Source: Prolixibacteraceae bacterium (GTDB lineage Bacteria > Bacteroidota > Bacteroidia > Bacteroidales > Prolixibacteraceae). From it: DNA of 49,010 nucleotides. The translations under genes and the position numbers were made by a program. The notes under the pieces were generated by a model, which worked only from the letters and a program-made list of their open reading frames with translations, was not told the origin of the DNA and made no database searches. Below are positions 17,489-25,078 of the stretch, in pieces. Each line of letters starts with the position of its first letter. The first letter of the stretch is position 1. The stretch covers positions 1 through 49,010 of the forward strand of contig JAUWAB010000026.1 of the NCBI GenBank assembly GCA_030602265.1. Direction: 5' to 3'.

Positions 17489-17606
17489 CAGGATCCCAGA
17501 TTGCAGGATGAAGGGGATTACAGGCATACAGGACAGCAGGATCTCTGGATAGCAGAATTGCAGTATAGCTGGATTTCAGGATTGCAGGACAGCAGGAATC
17601 CAGCAG
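17489..17606 (+). repeat. 8-bp tandem array (CAGGATTG-like)
   Basis: From 17521 to 17600 ten consecutive octamers stay in phase: CAGGCATA, CAGGACAG, CAGGATCT, CTGGATAG, CAGAATTG, CAGTATAG, CTGGATTT, CAGGATTG, CAGGACAG, CAGGAATC. Four less regular units precede them from 17489. No gene is encoded here. Confidence 0.75.
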
Positions 17607-17654
17607 ATTCATAAAGCCTGCATACCATTATAGCTTCTGCGATGATCAAAGCTT

Positions 17655-17714
17655 ATTCTAATCTTCAAGATTCTAATCCTCAAGATTCTGACTCTTAAGA
17701 TTCTAATCCTCAAG
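17655..17714 (+). repeat. 15-bp tandem repeat, four units
   Basis: Units of type ATTCTAATCCTCAAG start at 17655, 17670, 17685 and 17700; units 2 and 4 are identical, 1 differs at one base and 3 at three. The fourth unit runs into the aminotransferase gene and encodes its last residues (Leu-Glu-Asp) and its TAG stop. Confidence 0.85.
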
Positions 17715-18494
17715 ATTCAAAAGTGTTTCATACATCCGGATCAGCTCCTTCACCAGGGGATGGTCCGGATTTATACATTTTTCCCCTATCCTACTGACCG
17801 GCAGAACCTTCGGAGATGTCCCGGTAAGAAAAACGGTATCGGCATGCTCCAGATCCTTAAGAGAAGGGGATTCATATATAATCTCCACCCCCATGGCTTC
17901 AGCCAGTCCGATCACCTTCATCCGGGTAATGCCGGGCAGGACCTCGGAATCGGGAGCTGTATACAGTTTACCGGCCTTTACGACAAAAAGATTGCTCCGG
18001 CTGCCCTCCGTAATACGCCCTTCATGGTTTACCAGAAGAACTTCATAATAACCCTCATCTGAAATCATTGCATTTGCCCGGGCACGCAGACCGGATTGCA
18101 CAGCCTTTACATTCGGATCGGTCCTGAGGGCATAAAGTAATCCGCATGTCACGCCCTTTTGGTACATTTCCTCATCCGGATAAAAATGAGGGATAAAATA
18201 GGCCTGAAACCTTCCGCAGGGTCTGAAGCAATAAGAAAAACGGATGTTCCCTTCTGTCATTTCATTCGCACTGACCAGCCTATCCAGCCATTCACGGATT
18301 TCGCCATCCGTCAGGGGAATTTCCAGGTGAAGCATCCATGCCGAATGCCTGAAACGACTCAGGTGATCCTCCATAAAAAGCGGTATCCCCCTGATCACCC
18401 TTACCACCTCGTAGATCTCAATACCGGTATTTTCTTCAAACTGCATGACCGGCAGCAGTTTACCGTCCTGAATGAAAAACTTGTGCAGTAGCAT
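17703..18494 (-). CDS. Class IV (fold-type IV) PLP aminotransferase
   Basis: A 263-residue fold-type IV enzyme of the IlvE / D-amino acid transaminase / aminodeoxychorismate lyase group. The PLP lysine is probably K130 in DPNVKAVQSG, followed by the typical EVLLVNHEGRITEGSRSNLF segment with the glutamate at 163 and GITRMKVIGLAEAMG. The N-terminal strand IYEVVRVIRGIPLFMEDHLSRF is typical. Specificity cannot be set from sequence; the short length fits a 4-amino-4-deoxychorismate lyase or a D-amino acid type better than IlvE. The start is the ATG at 18494. The C-terminus and stop are formed by a tandem repeat unit, so the natural C-terminus may have been eroded. Confidence 0.85.
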   Translation of the reverse strand: MLLHKFFIQDGKLLPVMQFEENTGIEIYEVVRVIRGIPLFMEDHLSRFRHSAWMLHLEIPLTDGEIREWLDRLVSANEMTEGNIRFSYCFRPCGRFQAYFIPHFYPDEEMYQKGVTCGLLYALRTDPNVKAVQSGLRARANAMISDEGYYEVLLVNHEGRITEGSRSNLFVVKAGKLYTAPDSEVLPGITRMKVIGLAEAMGVEIIYESPSLKDLEHADTVFLTGTSPKVLPVSRIGEKCINPDHPLVKELIRMYETLLNLED

Positions 18495-18614
18495 ATCCCG
18501 AATATTTAAAAGAAATGGTAAATTTATGCAAAAGAAACGAGCCATTTTTAAAATTTTTCGGGATAAAAATTATGCCGCAGCAATCCAGTAAACCTACATT
18601 ATAAAAATGGTAAT

Positions 18615-19235
18615 ATGCGCCAGATGAACCAGAAAGAGACCGGAATACATCCCGGATGCATAAAATTCAATGCAGGCAAACACCACCTGGGGTACCTTCA
18701 CCAGTCCATACAGCACTGGCTGGATTACTCATGGGAAGATATGGACTCTGAAATCTTCGGCCTGGGATCAAACCAGTTCGACATGTACACAGGAGAACTG
18801 ACCCCTGCCGCAATCGTCAATGAAATAACCCAGACTCAGAAAAAATTAATGATCTGTACAAGACAAGAGCTCAGGCAATGGCTCGGCAAGGCCATGTACC
18901 GGAATGTTCTGCTTTCGGATGGCAGCCGTTGGGTAATCCGCGAAAGCGCGGATCCAGTCTGTTTTGTCCACATACACCCCGGAAGAAACCAGCATTTTGT
19001 AAAAAGGCTGAAAGCCAATCATGTAAAAACTGCCATTGCCTTGATTACAGGGAAAATAAATGTCGCCGATATTCCTCCGGATCAGTTAACACCACTCATA
19101 AACCGTATACGTATGGAAAAACTCGCACTCTCCCCGGTCAGGTCAGCCAGTGAGAGCAAAAAGATTATTGAAACATGGGACTTCCTGAATAAAAGTAAAA
19201 TCCTATATTTGATCCCGGATGACGAAAGGCATTAA
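18615..19235 (+). CDS. Conserved-looking soluble protein of unknown function
   Basis: Not recognised. The 206 residues contain no signal peptide or membrane segment. A middle section reads like a small beta-rich core with helices (ELRQWLGKAMYRNVLLSDGSRWVIRES and CFVHIHPGRNQHFVKRLKANHVKTAIAL in separate stretches), and the protein ends with SESKKIIETWDFLNKSKILYLIPDDERH-like basic/acidic text. GC content and codon use match its neighbours. The start is the ATG at 18615, with a second ATG at 18624 as an alternative. It is divergent from the aminotransferase, with no TAnnTTTG word upstream. Confidence 0.7.
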   Translation: MRQMNQKETGIHPGCIKFNAGKHHLGYLHQSIQHWLDYSWEDMDSEIFGLGSNQFDMYTGELTPAAIVNEITQTQKKLMICTRQELRQWLGKAMYRNVLLSDGSRWVIRESADPVCFVHIHPGRNQHFVKRLKANHVKTAIALITGKINVADIPPDQLTPLINRIRMEKLALSPVRSASESKKIIETWDFLNKSKILYLIPDDERH

Positions 19236-19333
19236 CCAGAAGCATGACAATACCGTCAATCCATTTTAAAATTATCCGGTTTATAAAGGCCTGTTACCTT
19301 AATAAACCGGAACCGCTAATACAAAGAAAAACC

Positions 19334-19361
19334 AATAATCAATAATAAATAATCAATAATC
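19334..19361 (+). repeat. 7-bp tandem array AATAATC abutting a start codon
   Basis: Four in-phase heptamers (AATAATC, AATAATA, AATAATC, AATAATC) end one base before the ATG at 19363, so the whole ribosome-binding region of the NIPSNAP gene consists of repeat. Confidence 0.75.
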
Positions 19362-19362
19362 A

Positions 19363-20142
19363 ATGAAAAGACGCACTTTTATAAGAAACTCAGCCGTGGC
19401 TGCCGGCGTGGCTGCAGCTGCAGCACCCCTGGCCGCAGCAGGCCAGCCAGCCGTTTCAGGTAAAGAGGTTTATGAACTCCGGATTTACCAGCTTACCGGC
19501 GGAGGAGCCAAAAACCAGCTGAAAAACTACCTTACCGGGGCAGTGATGCCATTCCTGAACAGTAAGGGTGGTAAAGTCGGTATTTTCTCGGAATACAGTC
19601 TGGAGGACCCGCCAAAACTTTATGTACTCTGCAGTTTTCCTGATATGGCCGGATATTTTTCGCTCCTGCAGGAGATGGAGACCAATCCCGGATTTCAGGA
19701 AAAGGCCCGCACGTACAACGAACTGCCTGCTGACAAACCGTTGTTCGAGCGTTATGAAACGCTGTTGTTAGAAGCATTTGATGCGATTCCGAAATTAAGA
19801 CAGCCCGGACAGGAACGGGGATTGCTTGAGTTACGCATTTATGAAAGCTACAACGAAGATGCCGGCAGAAGAAAAATCCTGATGTTCAACAAGGAGGAAC
19901 TCCCGCTTTTCGACAAACTGGGGCTCAATGCTGTTTTCTTCGGCAAAAATGTAGCCGGTGGCTTTATGCCTGCATTAACTTATATGCTGTGGTTCAAAGA
20001 CATGGCTCATCGCACGGAGGCTTGGAGTAAATTCGGACCGCACCCGGAGTGGATTGCCATGCGCGACAAGCCGGAATATGCTAATACGGTAAGTAAAGTC
20101 AGAAAAATTTTCCTGCTTCCGGAAGAAGGTTCGCAGATATAA
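19363..20142 (+). CDS. Tat-exported NIPSNAP-family protein
   Basis: A 259-residue protein with a twin-arginine signal: MKRRTFIRNSAVAAGVAAA, then an Ala-rich stretch ending near AAAGQPA. This predicts folded export to the periplasm. The mature part has two NIPSNAP-like ferredoxin-fold repeats: VYELRIYQLTGGGAKNQL near residue 36 and LLELRIYESYNEDAGRRK near 155, each with the ELRIY core. NIPSNAP proteins have no agreed biochemical role. The gene stands alone; its 5' leader is a heptamer array, which leaves no Shine-Dalgarno. It converges with a redoxin gene across a repeat-rich gap. Confidence 0.88.
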   Translation: MKRRTFIRNSAVAAGVAAAAAPLAAAGQPAVSGKEVYELRIYQLTGGGAKNQLKNYLTGAVMPFLNSKGGKVGIFSEYSLEDPPKLYVLCSFPDMAGYFSLLQEMETNPGFQEKARTYNELPADKPLFERYETLLLEAFDAIPKLRQPGQERGLLELRIYESYNEDAGRRKILMFNKEELPLFDKLGLNAVFFGKNVAGGFMPALTYMLWFKDMAHRTEAWSKFGPHPEWIAMRDKPEYANTVSKVRKIFLLPEEGSQI

Positions 20143-20219
20143 GATTGAACGGACAATGAAGGGTGCGGATTGACTCACGTGCCATTCCGGATATATAAGT
20201 TACTGATTGACAAAAAGAA

Positions 20220-20241
20220 GGGCGACCACCCAGGGTCGCCC
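20220..20241. repeat. Palindromic repeat GGGCGACC/GGTCGCCC, copy 1
   Basis: An 8-bp perfect stem with a 6-base loop (ACCCAG). A second copy with C-to-T/G-to-A compensated changes lies 119 bases away, so the stem, not only the sequence, is kept. It lies between convergent genes and may also end transcription. Confidence 0.7.
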
Positions 20242-20289
20242 TTATATCGTTTATCATAGCCAATTAGCGCTACCGATTACTGTTTACTT

Positions 20290-20324
20290 TTTACCGTTTA
20301 CCTTTTACCGTTCACCGTTCACCG
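20290..20324 (+). repeat. 7-bp repeats of type TTYACCG
   Basis: TTTACCG at 20290 and 20304, then TTCACCG at 20311 and 20318; the last three are contiguous. The same word type (TTNACCG) is found at 2511-2524. Confidence 0.65.
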
Positions 20325-20338
20325 GGGGCCGGCAACCA

Positions 20339-20360
20339 GGGCAACCACACAGGGTTGCCC
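20339..20360. repeat. Palindromic repeat GGGCAACC/GGTTGCCC, copy 2
   Basis: An 8-bp perfect stem with the loop ACACAG, followed by CTAC. It differs from copy 1 by a paired G-C to A-T change that preserves the stem. Confidence 0.7.
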
Positions 20361-20384
20361 CTACACCGTTAATCATGACCAGGT

Positions 20385-20405
20385 CCGGTTACCGGTTACC
20401 GGTTA
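20385..20405 (+). repeat. 7-bp tandem array CCGGTTA, three perfect units
   Basis: Units start at 20385, 20392 and 20399. The final TTA of the third unit is the TAA stop codon of the redoxin gene on the minus strand. Two units of the same heptamer in opposite orientation (CCGGTAA) occur at 29977-29990. Confidence 0.8.
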
Positions 20406-21005
20406 CTGTGCTCTCTTAATACTGCAACCTACCGGCTTGGTCTCCGCCACGGCGACAGCCTGACCTTTGGCTACCGATGCTATGGCATCCTTCACATAGG
20501 CTTTCTTAACAGCTGAGGCGTTATCGTAGTTATCGTCGATGGCGCCCTTGTAAACCAGCTTCATGTCTTTGTCGAACAGGAAAGCATGTGGGGTGGTCTG
20601 CCCTACAAAGGCATTGGCCACTTTGCTGCCGGCATCAACCACATATGGGAAATTGTATTTCTGCTCAGAGGCACGCTTCTTCATTTCATCCATGGAATCG
20701 ACACCACTGCGGTTTCCGCAATTGGAATTCAAAACAATCATGCCCACTTTATGGTCATCTGCCCACTTCTTGATCTCCTTGTAACGCTCCTCCCATTTGA
20801 TCACAAACGGACAGGTGTTGGAAGAAAACATCACCAGAACACCATTTTCGCCCTTAACGTCGCTGATGCTGTACTGTTTACCGGATACATCATTCATTTT
20901 CACATCGGTGAGAACCGCCTTTTCGCCTAATGCCAACTGGCCGGAGCCAAAAGCAAGCACAGCCGACAACATCATTACCTGAAATAATACCAAAACTCTT
21001 TTCAT
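20403..21005 (-). CDS. Exported redoxin (AhpC/TSA-like thioredoxin-fold protein)
   Basis: A 200-residue thioredoxin-fold protein with an N-terminal signal peptide (MKRVLVLFQVMMLSAVLAFG). The active-site region is MFSSNTCPFVIKWEERY with C65, and a second conserved-looking Cys lies in VLNSNCGNRSG. The C-terminal VGCSIK motif is one I know from this TlpA/redoxin subgroup. It is therefore probably a periplasmic thiol oxidoreductase or peroxidase-like protein. The start is ATG 21005 or 21014 (three residues longer). Its stop codon lies inside a CCGGTTA heptamer unit. The single CxxxC-less active site argues against a classical disulfide reductase. Confidence 0.85.
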   Translation of the reverse strand: MKRVLVLFQVMMLSAVLAFGSGQLALGEKAVLTDVKMNDVSGKQYSISDVKGENGVLVMFSSNTCPFVIKWEERYKEIKKWADDHKVGMIVLNSNCGNRSGVDSMDEMKKRASEQKYNFPYVVDAGSKVANAFVGQTTPHAFLFDKDMKLVYKGAIDDNYDNASAVKKAYVKDAIASVAKGQAVAVAETKPVGCSIKRAQ

Positions 21006-21117
21006 GTCATTCATTTTTAATTATCTTCATTGTTATTGATTCATATTTCATAAACAACAGCAGTAAAAATTTTGTTTATAGTTTCGGCAATATTTAAAGA
21101 TATAATAGTATTTTTTT

Positions 21118-21753
21118 ATGGACCTGAAAACCATTCGCAAGGAATATACACTCGGATCGCTGGATGTAAAGAATTCAGGAGATGATCCATTTCCGCTATT
21201 TTCGCGCTGGATGCACGAGGCGGTAACGGCTGGCGTGGCGGAACCTACAGCCATGACCCTGAGTACTCTCGGAAGTGATGGCTATCCGCAGTCACGCGTG
21301 GTCTTGCTCAAATCCTTTGATCATGAGGGATTCACATTTTTCACCAATTATGAGAGCGACAAAGGCATAACGTTAAAACATCATCCCATGGCAGCCCTCC
21401 TGTTTTTCTGGCCGGAATTGCAGAGGCAGGTCCGAATAACCGGAAACGTCACCCGGGTATCAAGGGAAACAACGGAGAGCTATTTTGCCACCCGTCCGAG
21501 GGGAAGCCAGGCCGGTGCATGGGCATCGGAGCAGAGCCGTGAGATCCCTTCCAGGGCATACCTGGAGGCCAGGTTTTCAGAAACAGAATTGAAGTTTGCC
21601 GGGACAAGCATACCTGCACCAGCCAACTGGGGAGGTTACCTGCTGGGGCCTGTCAGGATTGAATTCTGGCAGGGCCGTGAAAGCAGGCTTCACGACAGGA
21701 TCCTGTTTGAGAAATTGGAAAATTGCTGGAATAAAAAACGGCTTGCGCCCTGA
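21118..21753 (+). CDS. pdxH: Pyridoxamine 5'-phosphate oxidase
   Basis: FMN-dependent oxidation of PNP/PMP to PLP, cytosolic, last step of vitamin B6 synthesis and salvage. The 211 residues have the family length. Seen are IRKEYTLGSL at the N-terminus, the FMN site SRVVLLKSFDHEGFTFFTNY followed by SDKG, SYFATRPRGSQAGAWAS and the C-terminal WGGYLLGPVRIEFWQG then RLHDR, which is the PdxH signature. It converges with dnaX, their stop codons 6 bases apart. No TAnnTTTG promoter is evident; the leader is AT-rich. PLP made here serves the aminotransferase and threonine aldolase among others. Confidence 0.95.
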   Translation: MDLKTIRKEYTLGSLDVKNSGDDPFPLFSRWMHEAVTAGVAEPTAMTLSTLGSDGYPQSRVVLLKSFDHEGFTFFTNYESDKGITLKHHPMAALLFFWPELQRQVRITGNVTRVSRETTESYFATRPRGSQAGAWASEQSREIPSRAYLEARFSETELKFAGTSIPAPANWGGYLLGPVRIEFWQGRESRLHDRILFEKLENCWNKKRLAP

Positions 21754-21759
21754 ATCCCT

Positions 21760-23486
21760 TTATCCTTCAAAATCGAGGTTAAAACGTTGTTTAAGGTAGG
21801 CCAGATCGGGATTCTTGCGCAACATTTCTTCAAATTTTTCACCGTCGGTATACACGATTTTGGGACCTTCGGTTTCATTGACCTCCGTAACCAGATCGAT
21901 GGAAGAGTTTTTCAGTTCCCGGCGAAGCCAGGAGACCAGCTGCGGTTTTATGTTTTTGATCAGGTCGTCCTGAACGTGGTTGTCGATTCTTAACAGGATC
22001 GTATTATCCGCCCTCAGTTCAGGCTCCCTCGACAGGGTAGATTTCAGGTTTGGACGGTCCTCCAGTGAAGACAGATATTGTTTCCATTTGGACTGAAGCT
22101 GCTCATTGGTAAACGCTTCGGTGAGATCCGGACGATTATACAGCTCATGCTGTTCCTTTGTGGATATGGCCTCTTCGTTTACCTGTCCGCCGTTTAAGGC
22201 CGACTTGATAGAGGGGCCGCCGACATGACGGGAAAGTTTTTTGACTGGAGGCCTGGGAGTATCCGAGGCCGGTTGGGGGTCAGGTAATGTTTTTGCGGGT
22301 TTTGCCGGTTCTGCAGAACCGTTCACACTCGCCGGCAGCTCCGAAAAAATGGGTTCCAGCGGGTCATTATCCTTGCTGTCAACTATTTTTTTTTTAAGGT
22401 CAGCTGTCCGATCCTGATCAGGGCAAGCTCAACCGACAGCCGTTTATTCTGGCTGCTCTTGTACTGAAAATCACATTCACTGCTCAGCCGGATAGCCTCA
22501 ATGAGGAAATCGGCCGGACAAACCGACGCCTGTGCTTTATAGCGCTCCCGGATATCACCGCCAACTTCCAGCAGCTGAACAGTAACCGGATCACGGCTTA
22601 CCAACAGGTCGCGGAAATGACTGGCCAGGCCATTTATAAAATGTTGTCCCTCAAATCCTTTATCAAGAACTTCATTAAAGATCAACAGTGTTTCAGCAAT
22701 CTCATTCTTCAGGAACAGATCGGTCAGCCTGAAATAATACTCATAATCCAGAACGTTCAGGTTGGTGATCACTTCCTGATAAGTGATATCCTTACCTGAA
22801 AAACTTACAATCTGGTCAAAAATGGAAAGGGCATCACGCATGGCGCCATCTGCCTTATTGGCGATAACGTTAAGGGCACTTGGTTCTGCATTCACACCTT
22901 CGCTTCCGGCAACATATTCAAGGTATTTCACTATGTCGCCCACCTTTATCCGGTTAAAATCAAAGATCTGGCAGCGTGAGAGGATAGTAGGCAGGATCTT
23001 GTGCTTTTCAGTGGTGGCCAGAATAAACAAGGCATGTCTCGGAGGTTCTTCCAGGGTTTTCAGGAAAGCATTAAAAGCCTGTGAGGACAACATATGCACC
23101 TCATCGATGATATATACACTGTAGCTGCCGATCTGTGGGGGAATCCTCACCTGGTCGATCAGGTTACGGATATCGTCGACTGAATTGTTTGAAGCAGCAT
23201 CGAGTTCATGGATATTGTAACTGCGGCTTTTATTGAACGCAACACAGGATTCGCATTCGTTGCAGGCTTCATTCTCTTCTGTCAGGTTACTGCAGTTGAT
23301 GGTTTTGGCAAAAATCCTCGCACAGGTGGTCTTTCCGACCCCACGCGGACCACAGAACAGGTAGGCATGTGCCAACTGCTTTGTCCTGATCGCATTCTTC
23401 AGGGTAGAAGTAATGGAATCCTGTGCAATTACCGTCCGGAACGATTCCGGCCTGTACTTTCGAGCCGATACAATGAAATTTTCCAT
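21760..23486 (-). CDS. dnaX: DNA polymerase III gamma/tau subunit, with -1 frame switch at an A10 run
   Basis: Clamp-loader ATPase. Zero frame: ATG 23486 to TAG at 22385-22383, 367 residues, with Walker A GPRGVGKTT (46-54), zinc cysteines C65, C75, C78 and C81, DEVH (128-131), the sensor LATTE and the SRC arginine finger (170-172); this part equals gamma. The last codons are TTA AAA AAA AAA TAG. The -1 frame continues openly from ATA GTT GAC to a stop at 21760, giving about 208 more residues with a proline-rich linker and a C-terminal domain (YTDGEKFEEMLRKNPDLAYL) like that of Bacteroidetes tau. Either programmed slippage at A10 makes tau (about 575 residues) or the run has an indel. The second part has no good start of its own. 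An alternative ATG at 23537 is less likely. Confidence 0.88.
22386..22395 (-). promoter_or_regulatory. A10 slippery run in dnaX, followed by TAG
   Basis: Ten consecutive A on the coding strand (T10 on +), with the zero-frame stop TAG as the next codon. It contains A AAA AAA heptamers suited to -1 tandem slippage and is long enough for RNA polymerase slippage. A perfect 16-bp palindrome (CGGTTCTGCAGAACCG, 22306-22321) lies 64 bases downstream, probably too far to stimulate ribosomal slippage. Confidence 0.65.
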
Positions 23487-23864
23487 ATAAGACTGCAACT
23501 TCTGCTTCGTGAGGCCAAATATAGACAAACCGCTCAAGAATCACAGGAAAAATTATTAACAAATCGGTCCCTGTGAAAACCATTCAGGGGTGAATGCGTT
23601 ATTATGCTGTGACTTACTGTTACCCGTTTCTGTTTCGTCAGGATTAAGTCAATTTCATCTGTATAATTGTTTTGTTTTTTAATGGTCAGATGGCCCCGAT
23701 TGCAATCGGGGCGATAGTATCGGGGCACCATACAGAAAGTTATTCCTGCCCGAATGTTCAGGCGGGCATCACGGTTTGTGTTTCTGCTATCATGGTGATT
23801 TCAGAAGTTTAAAAGATTTACGAAAGAAACCGGAGAAGTTTAATTCAATAATATATTTTATCAG
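23487..23864. other. 378-bp intergenic region with palindromes
   Basis: It lies between the divergent dnaX and glutathione peroxidase genes. CCCCGATTGCAATCGGGG (23694-23711) is a perfect 18-bp palindrome, followed by a second ATCGGGG at 23719-23725. A further hairpin, CCTGCCCGAATGTTCAGGCG, starts at 23745. I see no gene or RNA. Confidence 0.6.
23694..23711. repeat. Perfect 18-bp palindrome
   Basis: CCCCGATTGCAATCGGGG, self-complementary throughout. The half-site ATCGGGG is repeated 14 bases further on. It resembles a REP-type intergenic palindrome rather than an operator. Confidence 0.6.
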
Positions 23865-24407
23865 ATGAAGCATATAATACTTGCAGCCATTATGGCCATC
23901 ACGGCAGTTTCTGGTACAGCCCAGGTTAAAAACCTGCACCAGTTCAAAGTAACCGCCATCGACGGTTCGGAATTTGACATGGCCTCCCTGAAAGGGAAAA
24001 AGGTGATGATCGTCAATACCGCGTCGAAATGTGGATTTACCCCGCAGTACAAGACCCTTCAGGAACTGTATGAAAATTACGGGGGCGAAAATTTTGTGAT
24101 CATCGGCTTTCCTGCAAACAATTTTATGAACCAGGAGCCCGGGACCAATGCTGAGATTGTGGAGTTTTGCAGTGCCAACTTTGGGGTTACTTTTCCCATG
24201 ATGGCGAAAGTTTCTGTAAAGGGCAAGGATATCCATCCTTTATATAAATGGCTGACCACCAAGACTGAAAACGGAAAATCGGATTACAACGTCAGCTGGA
24301 ACTTTCAGAAATTTCTGATCGACGAAAACGGGAACCTGGTAGATTCGCTTTCGCCGGCTACCAAACCCGACGACAAGAAGGTAACTGACTGGCTGGCCGG
24401 AAAATGA
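23865..24407 (+). CDS. Exported glutathione peroxidase-family thiol peroxidase
   Basis: A 180-residue thioredoxin-fold peroxidase with a signal peptide (MKHIILAAIMAITAVSGTAQ), so likely periplasmic. Catalytic residues of the GPx family are in place: Cys56 in NTASKCGFTPQY, the FPANNF segment, NQEPGTNAEI and the tryptophan in SWNFQKFLIDENG. It is the cysteine, not selenocysteine, form. Bacterial members generally take electrons from thioredoxin rather than glutathione. With the redoxin at 20.4 kb it is the second exported thiol-redox enzyme in 4 kb, but the genes are not linked. A hairpin follows the stop. Confidence 0.92.
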   Translation: MKHIILAAIMAITAVSGTAQVKNLHQFKVTAIDGSEFDMASLKGKKVMIVNTASKCGFTPQYKTLQELYENYGGENFVIIGFPANNFMNQEPGTNAEIVEFCSANFGVTFPMMAKVSVKGKDIHPLYKWLTTKTENGKSDYNVSWNFQKFLIDENGNLVDSLSPATKPDDKKVTDWLAGK

Positions 24408-24429
24408 GTTACCATGCATAAAAGAAAGA

Positions 24430-24487
24430 GGATGTGGCCTCCGGGTCAGACTTTGAACCAGGTTTCGGTTACCCGGGGACCACATCC
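24430..24487. terminator. Hairpin between convergent genes
   Basis: GGATGTGGCCTCCGGGT pairs at about 15 of 17 positions with ACCCGGGGACCACATCC around a 24-base loop. It lies 23 bases after the peroxidase stop and 30 bases after the stop of the convergent FMN-binding gene. With no T tract, it may act from both sides or be a repeat. Confidence 0.5.
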
Positions 24488-24517
24488 CGAAATATTCTGC
24501 CAGCCGGCAAAAGCCTG

Positions 24518-25066
24518 TCAGTTATCCTGAATTAATGCCTTCAGGGACAAGGTCCGCCGTTCAATATCTGCGGTTATGGCCTGCACAGATATGGTTGCAC
24601 CCGATATGGCATCCACATTTTTACCGGGTTCCAGTTTTCGCTCACCGGAATACCCATTAAATTGCCGCAACCATCCCCGCGACATAATTCCATGTCCATG
24701 AGTAGCCTGATAATTGAATACCCTCACAGACCGGACACTGGCATCTTCATCAAACAGAATAAAATAGTCGAAAAATTCACCCTTAAGATCAGCGGGGCCT
24801 GCCGGCATCTGTGAATCCGAACAACCACCAGCCCTGCAGCTGTTTACCCGTCCTACCCAGGCAAATCCACCCTTATCAGAACATTGTACACTGAAAAACT
24901 GACCGCTTTGACCGTCGCTTTCCCCTTTTTGGGTTTCCAGTCTGACGAGTTTATCTGGTGTGACATTAAAGACTGACTGGACTTCACGGTGGAAGGTGCG
25001 GTTGTTCATGTCTATCTCATTCGGCATGAACCAACTGACCATCAATATTGTAAACAGAATTTTCAT
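24518..25066 (-). CDS. Exported FMN-binding domain protein
   Basis: A 182-residue protein with a short hydrophobic N-terminus (MKILFTILMVSWFMP). The C-terminal FMN_bind motif DAISGATIS gives SGAT at 155-158, the type of site to which ApbE attaches FMN through Thr158. A cysteine cluster CRAGGCSDS (C77 and C82) plus C62 precedes it. Related domains occur in NqrC, RnfG and extracytoplasmic flavin electron-transfer systems. The gene starts 12 bases after the porin stop and shares its promoter. No ApbE, Rnf or membrane partner is visible here, so the electron donor and acceptor are unknown. Confidence 0.82.
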   Translation of the reverse strand: MKILFTILMVSWFMPNEIDMNNRTFHREVQSVFNVTPDKLVRLETQKGESDGQSGQFFSVQCSDKGGFAWVGRVNSCRAGGCSDSQMPAGPADLKGEFFDYFILFDEDASVRSVRVFNYQATHGHGIMSRGWLRQFNGYSGERKLEPGKNVDAISGATISVQAITADIERRTLSLKALIQDN

Positions 25067-25078
25067 GATCTCCGGATT

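Noticed and set aside
17489-17714. CRISPR array
   Set aside because: Period is 8 and 15 bp with no unique spacers; no cas gene is present.
20143-20402. Small RNA or riboswitch in the repeat-rich gap
   Set aside because: The stems are two copies of one palindrome between convergent genes; no larger fold or conserved motif is seen.
21760-22326. A separate gene for the DnaX C-terminal part, starting at a GTG at 22326
   Set aside because: The frame is open further upstream to the A10 run, the GTG has no ribosome site or promoter, and the product matches the tau C-terminus. It is treated as part of dnaX.
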